A stretch of DNA of 64,000 bases from contig JBCCIS010000007.1 in assembly GCA_039028155.1 (NCBI GenBank), positions 1-64,000 on the forward strand, in the 5' to 3' direction. Positions within the stretch are counted from its first letter, which is position 1. Each line of letters starts with the position of its first letter. Shown piece by piece: positions 9,275-17,898 of the stretch. The notes under the pieces were generated by a model. It worked only from the letters and a program-made list of their open reading frames with translations. It was not told the origin of the DNA and ran no database searches. The position numbers and the translations under genes were made by a program. The DNA comes from Pseudomonadota bacterium. Lineage in GTDB: Bacteria > Pseudomonadota > Alphaproteobacteria > SP197.

Positions 9275-9913
9275 TCAGCGCCGCCCAAACGCCAGTAGAT
9301 GGACCGCCAGCGCGATCATCAGCGAACCGGTCACGATGTTCTGGATTCTCAGCCACAGCGGGTGGCGCGCCAGCAACTGGCGCAGCGAGCCGCTGGCCAG
9401 AGCCGTGCTCGTCAATGCGACGAGGCCACAGGCGATCAGGATGGCGCCCAGGATCGCGATTTGCAGTCCGACCGACCCGCGGGTTGGATCGGCGAACTGT
9501 GGGAGGAACGCCAAGAAGAACAGTAGAATCTTAGGGTTAAGTAGGTTTGTTAAGAGGCCCTGTAAATAGATGGTCGCCCATTGGCTGGTGTCAGGCGGGC
9601 CGTTCTCGGCCAGGCTCGCGCGGCTGCGGATCAGCCGATAGCCCATCCACAAAAGATAGGCCGCGCCGACATAACGGATGACATCGAACGCTGTATCGGA
9701 CTCCGCGACCAGGGCCGCCAGGCCGAGTGCGACGAGAAGGGTGTGGACCACCAGCCCGGAGACGATACCGGCGACGGAGACCAGGCCGGCCCGGCTGCCG
9801 TGAGCGAGACCTCGTGCGAATACGTAAGTAAGATCCGGGCCCGGCGTGATCGAGATAACGACGCTGGCGGTCAAGAAGACAGCGAAAGCCGCTGGGTCGG
9901 GCAACAGGCTCAC
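9275..9913 (-). CDS. LysE/RhtB-family amino acid exporter
   Basis: A 212-residue membrane protein with about six hydrophobic segments and the family signature SITPGPDLTYVFARGLAHG near the N-terminus; NLLNPKILLFFLAFLPQF is the second conserved block. The family exports amino acids such as lysine, homoserine or threonine through the inner membrane. The GTG start overlaps the stop of the upstream aminotransferase (GTGA), so the two are translationally coupled and may act on the same amino acid. The substrate is not deducible. Confidence 0.9.
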   Translation of the reverse strand: MSLLPDPAAFAVFLTASVVISITPGPDLTYVFARGLAHGSRAGLVSVAGIVSGLVVHTLLVALGLAALVAESDTAFDVIRYVGAAYLLWMGYRLIRSRASLAENGPPDTSQWATIYLQGLLTNLLNPKILLFFLAFLPQFADPTRGSVGLQIAILGAILIACGLVALTSTALASGSLRQLLARHPLWLRIQNIVTGSLMIALAVHLLAFGRR

Positions 9914-11082
9914 TGCGTGCGCTCCAGAAAGTCGGCGATGCGCGCGACGGCGGTGCGGATGTCATCGCCGGATGCGGCATATGAAAACCGCAGAAAACCT
10001 TCGCCCATGGCGCCGAAGCTGGTGCCGTGAATGGTGGCGACACCACATTCCTCCAAGAGGTCGTGGCCCAACTCGCGGGCCGTGCGTCCGGTTCCTTCGA
10101 TGTTCGGGAACGCATAGAAGGCGCCGAGCGGCGTCTGACACCGGAATCCCGGCAGGCCATTCAGCAACTCGACGATCAGCTTGCGCCGTTCATCGAAGGC
10201 TTCGCGCATGGCGTCGACGCAACCCTGGGGACCAGTCAGCGCCGCCAGCGCAGCGTGCTGGGTCGCCGCGTTGGTGCAGGAGTTCGCGTTAACGATTAGC
10301 TTGTCGATCATGGGAACCAGCGCCCCAGGCCACACCCCATAGCCAATACGCCAGCCGGTCATCGCATAAGTCTTCGACCAGCCGTCCAAGAGGATGACAC
10401 GGTCGCGAATGGCGGAAAAGCTCAAAAGTGAACGATGTTCACGGTTGTCATAAAGCAGTCTGCTGTAAATCTCGTCGGACAGAACGGTGATGTCGGGCCA
10501 GTTTTCGAGACCTTCGACGAGGCGTTCGAGGGCGTCGTCATCGATCACCCCACCGGTCGGGTTGGCCGGACTGTTCAGGATGATCAGACGGGTGCGCTCA
10601 TTCAGATTGGCGAGCACCGCGTCGGCATCGAAGGAGAACCCTTTGTCCTCATGAAGCGCGATCGGCACGGGCTTGGCGCCGGTGTAACGGATCATCGACT
10701 CATAGATGGGGAAACCGGGATTGGGATATAGGATCTCGGTGCCCGGCTCGCCGAACATGAGGATGGCGAAGAACATGGTCATCTTGCCGCCGGGCACGAT
10801 CATGACCTGCCCGGGGCTTACCTCGACACCGCGATGGGCCAGAACGTCGGCGGCGACCGCCTCGCGCAGGGCCGGAATGCCGGGCGCCGGCGTGTAGCCG
10901 TGATGACCGTCATGGAGCGCTTTGACCGCGGCGTCGACGATGTGGTCCGGCGTCTTGAAGTCCGGTTGACCGATGCCGAGGTTAATGATGTCGCGGCCCT
11001 GGCCGGCGAGTTCGGTGGCGCGTGCGAGCACGGCAAACGCTGTCTCGGAGCCCAGATTATCGAGATTGGCCGCTGTCTTCAT
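9910..11082 (-). CDS. PLP-dependent aminotransferase, class I (aspartate aminotransferase-like)
   Basis: A 390-residue aminotransferase with INLGIGQPDFKTPDHI, ILNSPANPTGGVI, LSDEIYSRLLYD and the lysine motif DGWSKTYAMTGWRIGY, all in the standard order for subgroup I-alpha/gamma enzymes that transaminate aspartate, alanine or aromatic acids. The open frame extends to 11253, but that part reads across the tRNA-His gene in antisense and has no family resemblance. The ATG at 11082, preceded by GAGGGGG, is therefore the start. It overlaps the LysE exporter downstream by 4 bases, suggesting a paired metabolic and export role. Confidence 0.9.
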   Translation of the reverse strand: MKTAANLDNLGSETAFAVLARATELAGQGRDIINLGIGQPDFKTPDHIVDAAVKALHDGHHGYTPAPGIPALREAVAADVLAHRGVEVSPGQVMIVPGGKMTMFFAILMFGEPGTEILYPNPGFPIYESMIRYTGAKPVPIALHEDKGFSFDADAVLANLNERTRLIILNSPANPTGGVIDDDALERLVEGLENWPDITVLSDEIYSRLLYDNREHRSLLSFSAIRDRVILLDGWSKTYAMTGWRIGYGVWPGALVPMIDKLIVNANSCTNAATQHAALAALTGPQGCVDAMREAFDERRKLIVELLNGLPGFRCQTPLGAFYAFPNIEGTGRTARELGHDLLEECGVATIHGTSFGAMGEGFLRFSYAASGDDIRTAVARIADFLERTQ

Positions 11083-11174
11083 GACCGCGCGTGTCCCCCT
11101 CAGAACGCCAGATCGCGGTTGACCCGGATAGGGGTTGATCGTACAGAAGCGGCGGTTAAGCAAGCGTTTCGGAT

Positions 11175-11252
11175 GGTGGCTGTAGCTCAGTTGGTTAGAG
11201 CGCCTGGTTGTGGTCCAGGAGGCCGTGGGTTCGAATCCCATCAGCCACCCCA
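11175..11252 (+). tRNA. tRNA-His (anticodon GTG)
   Basis: The cloverleaf reads directly. Acceptor arm GTGGCTG (11176-11182) pairs with CAGCCAC (11242-11248). The anticodon stem CCTGG/CCAGG frames TTGTGGT with anticodon GTG, and the T-arm carries GGTTCGAATCC. The extra 5' G at 11175 opposite C73 is the histidine identity element. CCA is encoded at 11250-11252. Confidence 0.97.
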
Positions 11253-11312
11253 TCGCGCCTTACCCTCCACGATGTGAACGGCATGGCTCAGCCCATCGGT
11301 TATGGTGGCGCG

Positions 11313-11870
11313 ATGGTGCGATGTCTCATGGCCGTCGTTGCGGCCGCCTTCTGCGTGCCTGGCGCGGCCACAGCCTTCTTTGATCCGATTACCGAGGCGT
11401 GTCAGCCACCGGTCATGACCGGCGTTGCCAAAGCCATCGACGGCAACACGCTGACATTGGCAACGGCGGGCGGGGGCACCATTGTCATTCGCCTGCACGC
11501 CATCGACGCGCCCGACATGATCCAGACATGCCGTGTCGGCGAAGATATCTGGGACTGCGGTCGCGAAGCCAAAGCAACCCTTGCCGGTCTTGTCGACGGC
11601 CGGGAGCTCGCCTGTCTGGCCTGCGGCGTAGATGAGAGAGGACGTACCCTTGCGACGTGTTTGGATGGGGAAACCGACATCGGTGTGGCCATGGTTCGGT
11701 CGGGCATGGCGCTTGGCCGGGCGTTTTTCAGCAACGCGCTCAACGCGTCGCAGGCCCGGGCGAAGATTGACGGCATCGGCATGTGGCGCGGCGACTTTGT
11801 CGACCCCGATGCGTGGCGGCGCGGCGAACGGCTTGGTGAGGAGCCGTGTCGCGGTTGCACATCGCCTTGA
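11313..11870 (+). CDS. Secreted thermonuclease (SNase)-like protein
   Basis: A 185-residue protein with a signal peptide (CLMAVVAAAFCVPGAATA) and a staphylococcal-nuclease OB-fold: GNTLTLATAGGGTIVIRLHAIDAPD, then DERGRTLATCLDGETDI and VAMVRSGMALG. The family cuts DNA or RNA using calcium, two arginines and a glutamate. Here the position usually occupied by the glutamate (DAPE/DTPE) reads DAPD, a conservative change that could weaken catalysis. Several cysteines suggest disulfides. The longest frame begins inside the tRNA-His gene, so I chose the ATG that opens the signal peptide; the ATG at 11283 is an alternative. Confidence 0.75.
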   Translation: MVRCLMAVVAAAFCVPGAATAFFDPITEACQPPVMTGVAKAIDGNTLTLATAGGGTIVIRLHAIDAPDMIQTCRVGEDIWDCGREAKATLAGLVDGRELACLACGVDERGRTLATCLDGETDIGVAMVRSGMALGRAFFSNALNASQARAKIDGIGMWRGDFVDPDAWRRGERLGEEPCRGCTSP

Positions 11871-11949
11871 GTGAAAAGACAAGGTTCCATGACATGAATG
11901 TACCGCGCCTGGTTCAGCCGTCTTGTGTTCGCGGGCGGGCAATGCCCTA

Positions 11950-12465
11950 ATGCCCGCCATGTTGAGACTTTTCTGTTTGATCGGCGTCGGCGTCGGCCTT
12001 CTGCCGCTGCTTTATGCGCCGCCGGCCATGGCCGATTGCACCGACCTGCCCAGGCCGGGCGTGAACTGGCGCAATTGCGATCTCAGCCGGTCCGACTTTC
12101 CCGGCATCGACGTCACCGGCGCCAACATGCGTGGCGCGACCTTGAGCAATTCCGATCTAAAGGACGCCAACTTCTCGCGCATCGACGGGTACCGCGCCCG
12201 GTTTGTCGAATCGATCCTGACCGGCGCCGTGTTCGATGACGCCAGCCTGACCGACGCCCGTTTCGATCGCGCCGACCTGTCGGGCGCCTCGTTTCGCGGC
12301 GTCAACGCGCGCAACAGCAAGTACCTGTTCGCCGATTTGACCAATGTCGATTTCACCGACGCCAACCTCAGAAGCGCCGACTTCACCGGCGCCAATCTCT
12401 CCGGCGCGACATGGACCGATGGCGAGACAATCTGCGCCGAGGGTTCGGTCGGCGTCTGCCGCTAG
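11950..12465 (+). CDS. Exported pentapeptide-repeat protein
   Basis: A 171-residue protein with a signal peptide (LRLFCLIGVGVGLLPLLYAP, cleavage near AMA) and at least 18 repeats of the A(D/N)LXX type, for example ADLSGASFRGVNARN, ADLTNVDFTDANLRSADF and TGANLSGATW. These stack into a right-handed quadrilateral beta-helix. Two cysteine pairs at the ends could cap the helix. A periplasmic or surface location follows from the signal. No enzymatic role is known for such short repeats. The ATG at 11950 is used; ATG 11959 at the exact start of the signal peptide is equally possible. Confidence 0.85.
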   Translation: MPAMLRLFCLIGVGVGLLPLLYAPPAMADCTDLPRPGVNWRNCDLSRSDFPGIDVTGANMRGATLSNSDLKDANFSRIDGYRARFVESILTGAVFDDASLTDARFDRADLSGASFRGVNARNSKYLFADLTNVDFTDANLRSADFTGANLSGATWTDGETICAEGSVGVCR

Positions 12466-12478
12466 CGGGTCGCGGCGA

Positions 12479-13381
12479 TCACTTTCGCCGTCCTTTGGTC
12501 AACGCGTCGACCACGCCGCCGGCCATCGCCATGCCGGGCAGCACTAGAAAAATACCCGCGATGGTCAGCCAGCCGGGAACCTCGGCGAGAAACAGCCAGC
12601 CCAGGATCGGCGTCAGCACAGGCACCAACACCATAATCAGCGCGGCGCGCGGCGCGCCGATCGAATGGATCGCGCGGGTATACATGATTGGCGCGAGCAC
12701 GCCTGCGATCAGGCCCTGATAGACGAATTGAAGGCCGATATCACCGAAGCCGGCGTCACCGAGGCTGCTGGCGCCCCATGCTAGAAAAAGCGGCGTGTAC
12801 CAAATGAGCGAGATGACCGAGATCACCGCGACGTTGCTCATCGGCCGCAGGCCGTAGACGCGCGTGCCGACCGTAAACGCCGCCCACATCGCCGAGGCGG
12901 CAAGGAACAGGCCATAGCCCGCCCAGGTGCCCGTCAGTTCGCCCTCCAGGCCGATCAGCGCCAACGCGCAAAGGACCAGGGCTAGGCCGATCCATCGCAG
13001 ACCGCCTGGCCGCTCCCGCAGCCATGCCCAGGCAAGCAGGGTGGCAAAAACCGGCAGAGAACCGGTAATAACGACCGCCGCTTGAGCGGCAGGCGCCAAC
13101 TCCATGCCGGCAACGGATGTGATGCTGTAGGGCACGCCGCCGAAGGCCGCCATGATGAACAACCCCCGCCAGCCCAGGCGGCGGATTTCATGCCAGCGGA
13201 TAATGAAGATCGGCAGTGTCACGAGGCCGGCGGCTAGGAACCGCAGAAAGGTGATGTCCGGCGCCGTGAGGTCGTGGGTCGCGCCATAACGCGACACGAC
13301 CATCCAGCCGGCCCACAGGTTGGCGACCAGGAATCCGAACAGGATGCCCAGGGCCATATGTCTGCGATCCGGCGGTACCAT
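12479..13381 (-). CDS. EamA/DMT-superfamily transporter
   Basis: A 300-residue integral membrane protein with about ten helices in two repeated EamA halves, the drug/metabolite transporter layout. Characteristic stretches include LFGFLVANLWAGWMVVSRYGA at the start of repeat one and LIAGVLAPIMYTRAIHSIGA in repeat two. The start at 13381 has GGAG 8-11 bases upstream; the extension to 13612 runs through the divergent GNAT gene and is ignored. It probably exports an amino acid or other metabolite; the substrate is unknown. Its tail lies 14 bp from the convergent pentapeptide gene. Confidence 0.88.
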   Translation of the reverse strand: MVPPDRRHMALGILFGFLVANLWAGWMVVSRYGATHDLTAPDITFLRFLAAGLVTLPIFIIRWHEIRRLGWRGLFIMAAFGGVPYSITSVAGMELAPAAQAAVVITGSLPVFATLLAWAWLRERPGGLRWIGLALVLCALALIGLEGELTGTWAGYGLFLAASAMWAAFTVGTRVYGLRPMSNVAVISVISLIWYTPLFLAWGASSLGDAGFGDIGLQFVYQGLIAGVLAPIMYTRAIHSIGAPRAALIMVLVPVLTPILGWLFLAEVPGWLTIAGIFLVLPGMAMAGGVVDALTKGRRK

Positions 13382-13508
13382 GCGGGAACTCCACGGAGGG
13401 GCAGGCTGCTTAACCGCCCGGACGGCCGGCGTCCACGCGGCAATTGTCCCGATTGACACAAGAGCGTCCGGCGCGAAATGATCGCGGCGAACAGATAAGA
13501 GGCGAACG

Positions 13509-14015
13509 ATGTCGACCGACCAGGAATCTCGTGGCGATTGCGACAAGCCATCGCTCACCTTGCGCCAGGCCGCCGGTCCCGATGACATGACAGCGACCCG
13601 AGAGCTTTTCATGTCTTACGCGAAGTCTTTGGGATTTAAGACGTGTTTTCAGGGGTTTGATAAGGAAATTGAATCTTTGCCGGGAGAGTATGCGCCACCG
13701 AAGGGGCGCCTGCTCCTGGCCGAACGTGACGGCGATATCCTTGGCGTCATCGCGCTGCGGTCGATGGGCGAGGGCGGCGCCTGCGAGATCAAGCGGCTCT
13801 ACGTGGAGCCGGGTGCGCGGGGCATGGCGTTGGGGCGCCGCCTGACCGAGGCGGTCCTGGGCGAGGCGCGCGACCTCGGCTGCCGCAGCGTGCGGCTGGA
13901 GACTCTGCCGTCCATGGTGGCCGCGAACGTGATTTATGACGATCTGGGTTTCGAAGTCATTGCCTCGGACAACGCACCGTCGCCGGACGTCATCACCAAG
14001 GAACTCAGGCTCTAG
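13509..14015 (+). CDS. GNAT-family N-acetyltransferase
   Basis: A 168-residue GNAT fold: LRQAAGPDDMTATRELF as strand 1/helix 1, RLLLAERDGDILGVIALR as the central strands, and the acetyl-CoA loop YVEPGARGMALGRRL (motif A, R/Q-x-x-G-x-G/A) followed by VRLETLPSMVAANVIYDDLGF. It transfers an acetyl group to an unknown amine. The stop codon shares a CTAG tetranucleotide with the stop of the convergent metY-type gene, so the two genes overlap tail to tail by 4 bases. Confidence 0.88.
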   Translation: MSTDQESRGDCDKPSLTLRQAAGPDDMTATRELFMSYAKSLGFKTCFQGFDKEIESLPGEYAPPKGRLLLAERDGDILGVIALRSMGEGGACEIKRLYVEPGARGMALGRRLTEAVLGEARDLGCRSVRLETLPSMVAANVIYDDLGFEVIASDNAPSPDVITKELRL

Positions 14016-15304
14016 GCGGCGTTGAGCGCCTGGTCGAGGTCGTCGATCAGGTCGGTGACCGTCTCGATGCCGATCGAGAGCCTGATCACGTCGTCGCCGG
14101 CGCCGGCGGCTTCCCGCTCCGCCGGTTCGAGCTGACGGTGGGTCGTGCTGGCCGGATGGATGATCAGACTTCTGGTATCGCCGATATTGGCGAGGTGGCT
14201 GAACAGGTTGACGGTCTCGACAACCCGGGTGCCGGCGTCAAAACCACCTTTCACGCCAAAGGTGAAGACACTGCCGTAACCGTCTTTTAAATAACGATTT
14301 GCTAACTCATGGTAGGGATTTGCCGGCAAGCCGGCATAGGACACCCAGGCGACCTTGGGATGGGTCTCCAGGAACGTCGCGACGGCCAGCGCGTTGTCGC
14401 ATTGACGCTGCATCCGAAGCGGCAGCGTCTCGCAGCCGGTGATCAGGTTGAAGGCGTTGGTTGGCGACAATGCGGGGCCGAAGTCGCGCAGCGCCACGGC
14501 GCGCGCCTTCATGGTGAAGCCGAAGTCGCCGAAGGTCTCGGCGAAGGTGAGGCCATGATAAGCCGGCTCCGGCTCGGTCATGCCGGGGAACTTGCCGCTG
14601 GCGAACCAGTCGAAGGTGCCGGCCTCCACGATCACGCCGCCCATGGAGTTGCCATGGCCGCCGATGAACTTGGTCGCGGAATGCACGACGATGTCTGCGC
14701 CCCAATGGATCGGCTGGCACAGATAGGGCGTCGCCATGGTGTTGTCGACGACCAACGGGATCTTGTGCTTGCGGGCCAGCGCCACCAGCGGTTCTAGGTC
14801 GACAATGATGCCGCCGGGATTGGCCAGTGCCTCAACGAAGAGGGCCTTCGTGTTCACCTGGATGGCCGCCTCGACGGCGCCCAGATCGTTGGGGTCGACC
14901 AGGGTCGAGGTCCAGCCGATCTTCGGGAACGTGCGGGTGAACTGGGTGACCGATCCGCCATAGAGGTACTTCGACGCGACGATATGATCGCCCGGTTCCA
15001 GCAGGGTGAAGAAACACAGGAATTGGGCGGCATGGCCGGAACCGCAGGCGACGGCGGCGCGGCCGTCCTCCAGGCTCGCGATGCGTTCCTCGAACACCGC
15101 GACCGTCGGGTTCGTAATGCGCGAATAGATGTAGCCGAAGGTCTGAAGGTTGAAGAGGGAGGCCGCGTGGTCGACATCGTCGAAAACGAAGCTGGTGGTC
15201 TGATAGATCGGCGTGGCGCGCGCGCCGGTCACCGGATCGGGCCGCGCGCCGGCATGGACCGCCTTGGTTTCGATGCCATAGGTCTTGCCGTCGCTGTCCG
15301 CCAT
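14012..15304 (-). CDS. O-acetylhomoserine sulfhydrylase (Cys/Met metabolism PLP enzyme)
   Basis: A 430-residue protein of the cystathionine gamma-synthase-like family in its long MetY form. ETKAVHAGARPDPVTGARATPI opens the enzyme, YSRITNPTVAVFEERIASLE is the PLP-phosphate region, LVVDNTMATPYLC holds the pyridoxal aspartate, and VVHSATKFIGGHG the Schiff-base lysine. The C-terminal SLIIHPASTTH is typical of O-acetylhomoserine aminocarboxypropyltransferase, which makes homocysteine from O-acetylhomoserine and sulfide. A homoserine dehydrogenase gene at 38.4 kb would supply the precursor pathway. The symbol metY is likely but not certain. Confidence 0.93.
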   Translation of the reverse strand: MADSDGKTYGIETKAVHAGARPDPVTGARATPIYQTTSFVFDDVDHAASLFNLQTFGYIYSRITNPTVAVFEERIASLEDGRAAVACGSGHAAQFLCFFTLLEPGDHIVASKYLYGGSVTQFTRTFPKIGWTSTLVDPNDLGAVEAAIQVNTKALFVEALANPGGIIVDLEPLVALARKHKIPLVVDNTMATPYLCQPIHWGADIVVHSATKFIGGHGNSMGGVIVEAGTFDWFASGKFPGMTEPEPAYHGLTFAETFGDFGFTMKARAVALRDFGPALSPTNAFNLITGCETLPLRMQRQCDNALAVATFLETHPKVAWVSYAGLPANPYHELANRYLKDGYGSVFTFGVKGGFDAGTRVVETVNLFSHLANIGDTRSLIIHPASTTHRQLEPAEREAAGAGDDVIRLSIGIETVTDLIDDLDQALNAA

Positions 15305-15316
15305 GGGCCTTTCCGT

Positions 15317-15487
15317 CTACTGCAGGGTGTAAGGGTCGCCGTCGGCGTCGTAGCTGCACTTCGAGTAACCGTCGCACAGCGCGCCGATCCATAACTCGCC
15401 GGTCTTCTGCCAATCAACGGTCCAGCCACAGCCGCCCAGGATCAGGCAAACGGTGGCGACGACGCTCAAACGGAGCGCCCGTTTCAT
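15317..15487 (-). CDS. Small lipoprotein (56 aa)
   Basis: A short protein with a basic start (MKRALRLS), a hydrophobic stretch and a lipobox LGGC, so the mature lipoprotein is only about 36 residues. The mature part contains Trp, two further Cys (CDGYSKC) and an acidic tail DADGDPYTLQ. Its ATG overlaps the stop of the CoA-binding gene (ATGA), so the two are translationally coupled. I do not recognise a family. Frames starting earlier (to 15580) run inside the upstream gene and are not credible. Confidence 0.75.
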   Translation of the reverse strand: MKRALRLSVVATVCLILGGCGWTVDWQKTGELWIGALCDGYSKCSYDADGDPYTLQ

Positions 15488-15978
15488 GGCGCCCGCAACG
15501 CCTTGGCGGTGATGATGCCGGAATTGATGCCGCCCCAGGAGAGCTCGCCCGACAGGCGGCCGTACTCGATCTTGGGGCACCGGTTCATGACGACTTTGAG
15601 TCCGGCCGCCTCGGCTCGCGCGGCGGCCTCGTCGTTTCGCACGAGAAGCTGCATCCAGATGACCTCGATGCCCTTGTCGTCTTTGAGCGCGATGGCTTCG
15701 TCGACAATCGCGCCGGCAGCTTCGGAATTGCGGAAGATATCGACCATCTGGAACGGGCCGGGCGTCTCGGCCAGCGAGCTATAAACGGTCTCGTCCAAAA
15801 TCGTCTGGCCGGCGGCACCGGGGTTGATGGGCAGCACGCGATAGCCTTTGACCTGCAGGTACTTCATCACGAAGAAGCTGGGCCGGACCCATTTCGGGCT
15901 GGCGCCGACCATGGCGATCGTGCGGCATCGGCGCAGGATGTCGCGCAGGTAAGCGTCGTCGTAATGATCGTGGTTCAT
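15484..15978 (-). CDS. CoA-binding domain protein (YccU-like)
   Basis: A 164-residue Rossmann-fold protein with TIAMVGASPKWVRPSFFVM followed by GYRVLPINPGAAGQTI and VDIFRNSEAAGAIVDEAI, the pattern of stand-alone CoA_binding_2 proteins such as E. coli YccU and yeast Hcm-like homologs. The fold is that of succinyl-CoA synthetase alpha domain 1 and binds CoA or nucleotides; the biochemical role is unknown. The start at 15978 is 4 bp after the enoyl-CoA hydratase stop, so the genes form an operon with the small lipoprotein behind. Confidence 0.88.
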   Translation of the reverse strand: MNHDHYDDAYLRDILRRCRTIAMVGASPKWVRPSFFVMKYLQVKGYRVLPINPGAAGQTILDETVYSSLAETPGPFQMVDIFRNSEAAGAIVDEAIALKDDKGIEVIWMQLLVRNDEAAARAEAAGLKVVMNRCPKIEYGRLSGELSWGGINSGIITAKALRAP

Positions 15979-15982
15979 GCGC

Positions 15983-16771
15983 TCACTCGCCGGTCCACAC
16001 GGGATCGCGTTTTTCGATGAACGCATCGATGCCTTCGCCGGCATCGCGGGCCAGCATGTTCCGCGTCATGACCTCGCTGGCATAGCGGTAGGCGTCGTCC
16101 AGCGGCATCTCGACCTGGCGGTAGAACGCTTCCTTGCCGATGGCGAGCGTCAGTGGTGATTTCGCCGCGATCGATCCGGCGAGTTCGAGCACGGTTTCCG
16201 GCAGGCGCTCGGGCTCGGCGACACGGTTGATCAGGCCGATCGAGACGGCCCAATCGGGGTCGACGAGCTCGCCGGTCAACAGCATTTCCATCGCCGCCTT
16301 GCGCCCGACATTGCGTGACAGCGCCACCATGGGCGTCGAGCAGAAGAGCCCGATGTTGACGCCCGGTGTTGCAAAGCGCGCTTCGGTCGAGGCGATGGCG
16401 AGATCGCAGCTTGCGACCAACTGGCACCCGGCCGCCGTCGCGATGCCCTGGACCTGCGCGATGACGGGCTTCGGCAGGCGTACGATCGATGTCATGAGCT
16501 GGCTGCATTGGCCGAACAAGGCGTTGTAATAGTTGCGACCCGGGTTGGCGCGGATCTCCTTCAAGTCATGGCCGGCGCAAAACGCGGGGCCGTCAGCCGC
16601 CAGCACGACCACGTGAACCGCCTTGTCGGCCGCAATGGCACTAAGCGCGTCCTGCAACTCGGTCATCAACCCGACCGACAGCGCATTGCGTTGTTTCGGC
16701 CGGTTCAGCGTCAGCACGGTGACCCCGTTGTCATGGTCGTCGCGCAGTAGGATGTCGTCGGTGTCGGTCAT
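15983..16771 (-). CDS. Enoyl-CoA hydratase/isomerase family protein
   Basis: A 262-residue crotonase-fold protein. LNRPKQRNALSVGLMTEL and the oxyanion-hole segment AADGPAFCAGHDLKEI are standard, followed by GIATAAGCQLVASCDLAIAS and a second half with LLTGELVDPDWAVSIGLINRV. Crotonases act on acyl-CoA thioesters, as hydratase, isomerase or hydrolase. The usual first glutamate of true hydratases is not obvious, so the exact reaction is open. It heads a three-gene operon with a CoA-binding protein and a lipoprotein. Confidence 0.9.
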   Translation of the reverse strand: MTDTDDILLRDDHDNGVTVLTLNRPKQRNALSVGLMTELQDALSAIAADKAVHVVVLAADGPAFCAGHDLKEIRANPGRNYYNALFGQCSQLMTSIVRLPKPVIAQVQGIATAAGCQLVASCDLAIASTEARFATPGVNIGLFCSTPMVALSRNVGRKAAMEMLLTGELVDPDWAVSIGLINRVAEPERLPETVLELAGSIAAKSPLTLAIGKEAFYRQVEMPLDDAYRYASEVMTRNMLARDAGEGIDAFIEKRDPVWTGE

Positions 16772-16821
16772 GGCGGGGCAGTGTGCGGGTGCTGTGTAGC
16801 CGGCGCAAGAACCTTACTCGT

Positions 16822-17715
16822 TCAGGAAACCGCGGCGTTCCTGGCGGCGAGATCGGCTTCCTCCGAACGCAGGACGCCATCGATCATGACATAGGTCGTC
16901 GGATCGTCGGACGGGTCGACGAGGTCGCGGGCCGATGCGACCAGTGGCGGAATCGTCTTCTGGCGCGCCAGGCTGACGCGGTCGATGTCGGCTTCACTGA
17001 TGCCGATATCGAAATGGCCGAAGCCGTGGCCGTCGGGCGCGCCGCCCAGATCGAGCAGGCGCTCGAGCAGGGCTTCGGACCGGTACATCTTGTCGAGCGC
17101 GGCATTCAGTTCGCGCTCGGCGAGATCCCTCTCGCCCCAGCCGGTGAAGATCAGGCTGTGGTAGAAAAACTGACTGACGCAGTCGGTCAGTGGCACCATC
17201 AGGCGGTTGATCGCTTCGATGGCGCTTTTGCCACCATCCTTGGGCATCAGATGTTTGGCCTGGCTGGGCTGGGGCAGGGCGTCCGGCGCTTCCAGCCATC
17301 CGTTCAGCCTGTCCAGATAGGCGATTTCGACCTTGCGGCAGGAATTCAGGACGTCCGTTGTCGCCGTATCACCGGCGCACGCGGCGATCGCCTTGTCGAG
17401 AACCGCGATCAGGCGCTCGGTCAGCGCGCGGTTGGAGAGGAGGGCGCCAACGACGTCGCCGGCCAGATCCAGATCGATGGCGTCCCGGCTGCGCGGCGTG
17501 CCGTCGAGAGCCGACAGGCGCACGACCAGCACCTCCGCAAGCTGCATTTTGACGATCCATTCCCGGTGCTCGGCACGGCCAATCTCGGTGATGCCCCATG
17601 CTCTCAGAGCCCGTGAATGGAAGAAAAGCTGGTTGATGCCGTCGACAACCGGGTCCAGAACGTCCTGGAGGGCCTCCACGCTGGCGCTGTTGCTGGCGGT
17701 TTTCGGGTCGGTCAT
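16822..17715 (-). CDS. Tandem bacterioferritin-like protein lacking diiron ligands
   Basis: A 297-residue protein made of two bacterioferritin-like four-helix units. Residues about 27-72 (INQLFFHSRALRAWG onward) and 179-224 (VSQFFYHSLIFTGWG onward) each align without gaps to the start of E. coli Bfr (INQYFLHARMFKNWG). In both units the ferroxidase glutamate and histidine of the E-M-K-H motif are replaced (KMQL, KMYR), while the Met that binds heme in Bfr is kept (Met57, Met210). Other ferroxidase positions also look changed. It may be a heme-binding or structural relative rather than an iron store. The ATG at 17715 starts the homologous region; the frame extends to 18297 only as antisense of rplM. 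Confidence 0.7.
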   Translation of the reverse strand: MTDPKTASNSASVEALQDVLDPVVDGINQLFFHSRALRAWGITEIGRAEHREWIVKMQLAEVLVVRLSALDGTPRSRDAIDLDLAGDVVGALLSNRALTERLIAVLDKAIAACAGDTATTDVLNSCRKVEIAYLDRLNGWLEAPDALPQPSQAKHLMPKDGGKSAIEAINRLMVPLTDCVSQFFYHSLIFTGWGERDLAERELNAALDKMYRSEALLERLLDLGGAPDGHGFGHFDIGISEADIDRVSLARQKTIPPLVASARDLVDPSDDPTTYVMIDGVLRSEEADLAARNAAVS

Positions 17716-17802
17716 AAGGTCTGAAACATGCTGGGAACGTCCTGTGGGCGGGGACGCATCCTGGCAGCGCGAAACCGGGCCCACAAGGGAACCCTGAAAG
17801 CG

Positions 17803-17830
17803 TTGACAGCCCGGCCTTTTATGGTAGTTT
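17803..17830 (+). promoter_or_regulatory. Sigma-70 promoter of rplM-rpsI
   Basis: A perfect -35 hexamer TTGACA (17803-17808) is followed after 16 bases by TAGTTT (17825-17830) in an otherwise GC-rich stretch, 68 bases before the rplM ATG. The strength fits a ribosomal protein operon. Confidence 0.65.
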
Positions 17831-17898
17831 CCGCCGCCCTGGGCTGCGGCGGCTCTCGAAGCGCTCGCGGCCCCTGAATTTTTGGGACATGGTACGTT

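Noticed and set aside
9910-11253. Extended aminotransferase frame reaching into tRNA-His
   Set aside because: The extra 57 codons are antisense of the tRNA and spacer, with no family similarity; the ATG at 11082 begins the enzyme.
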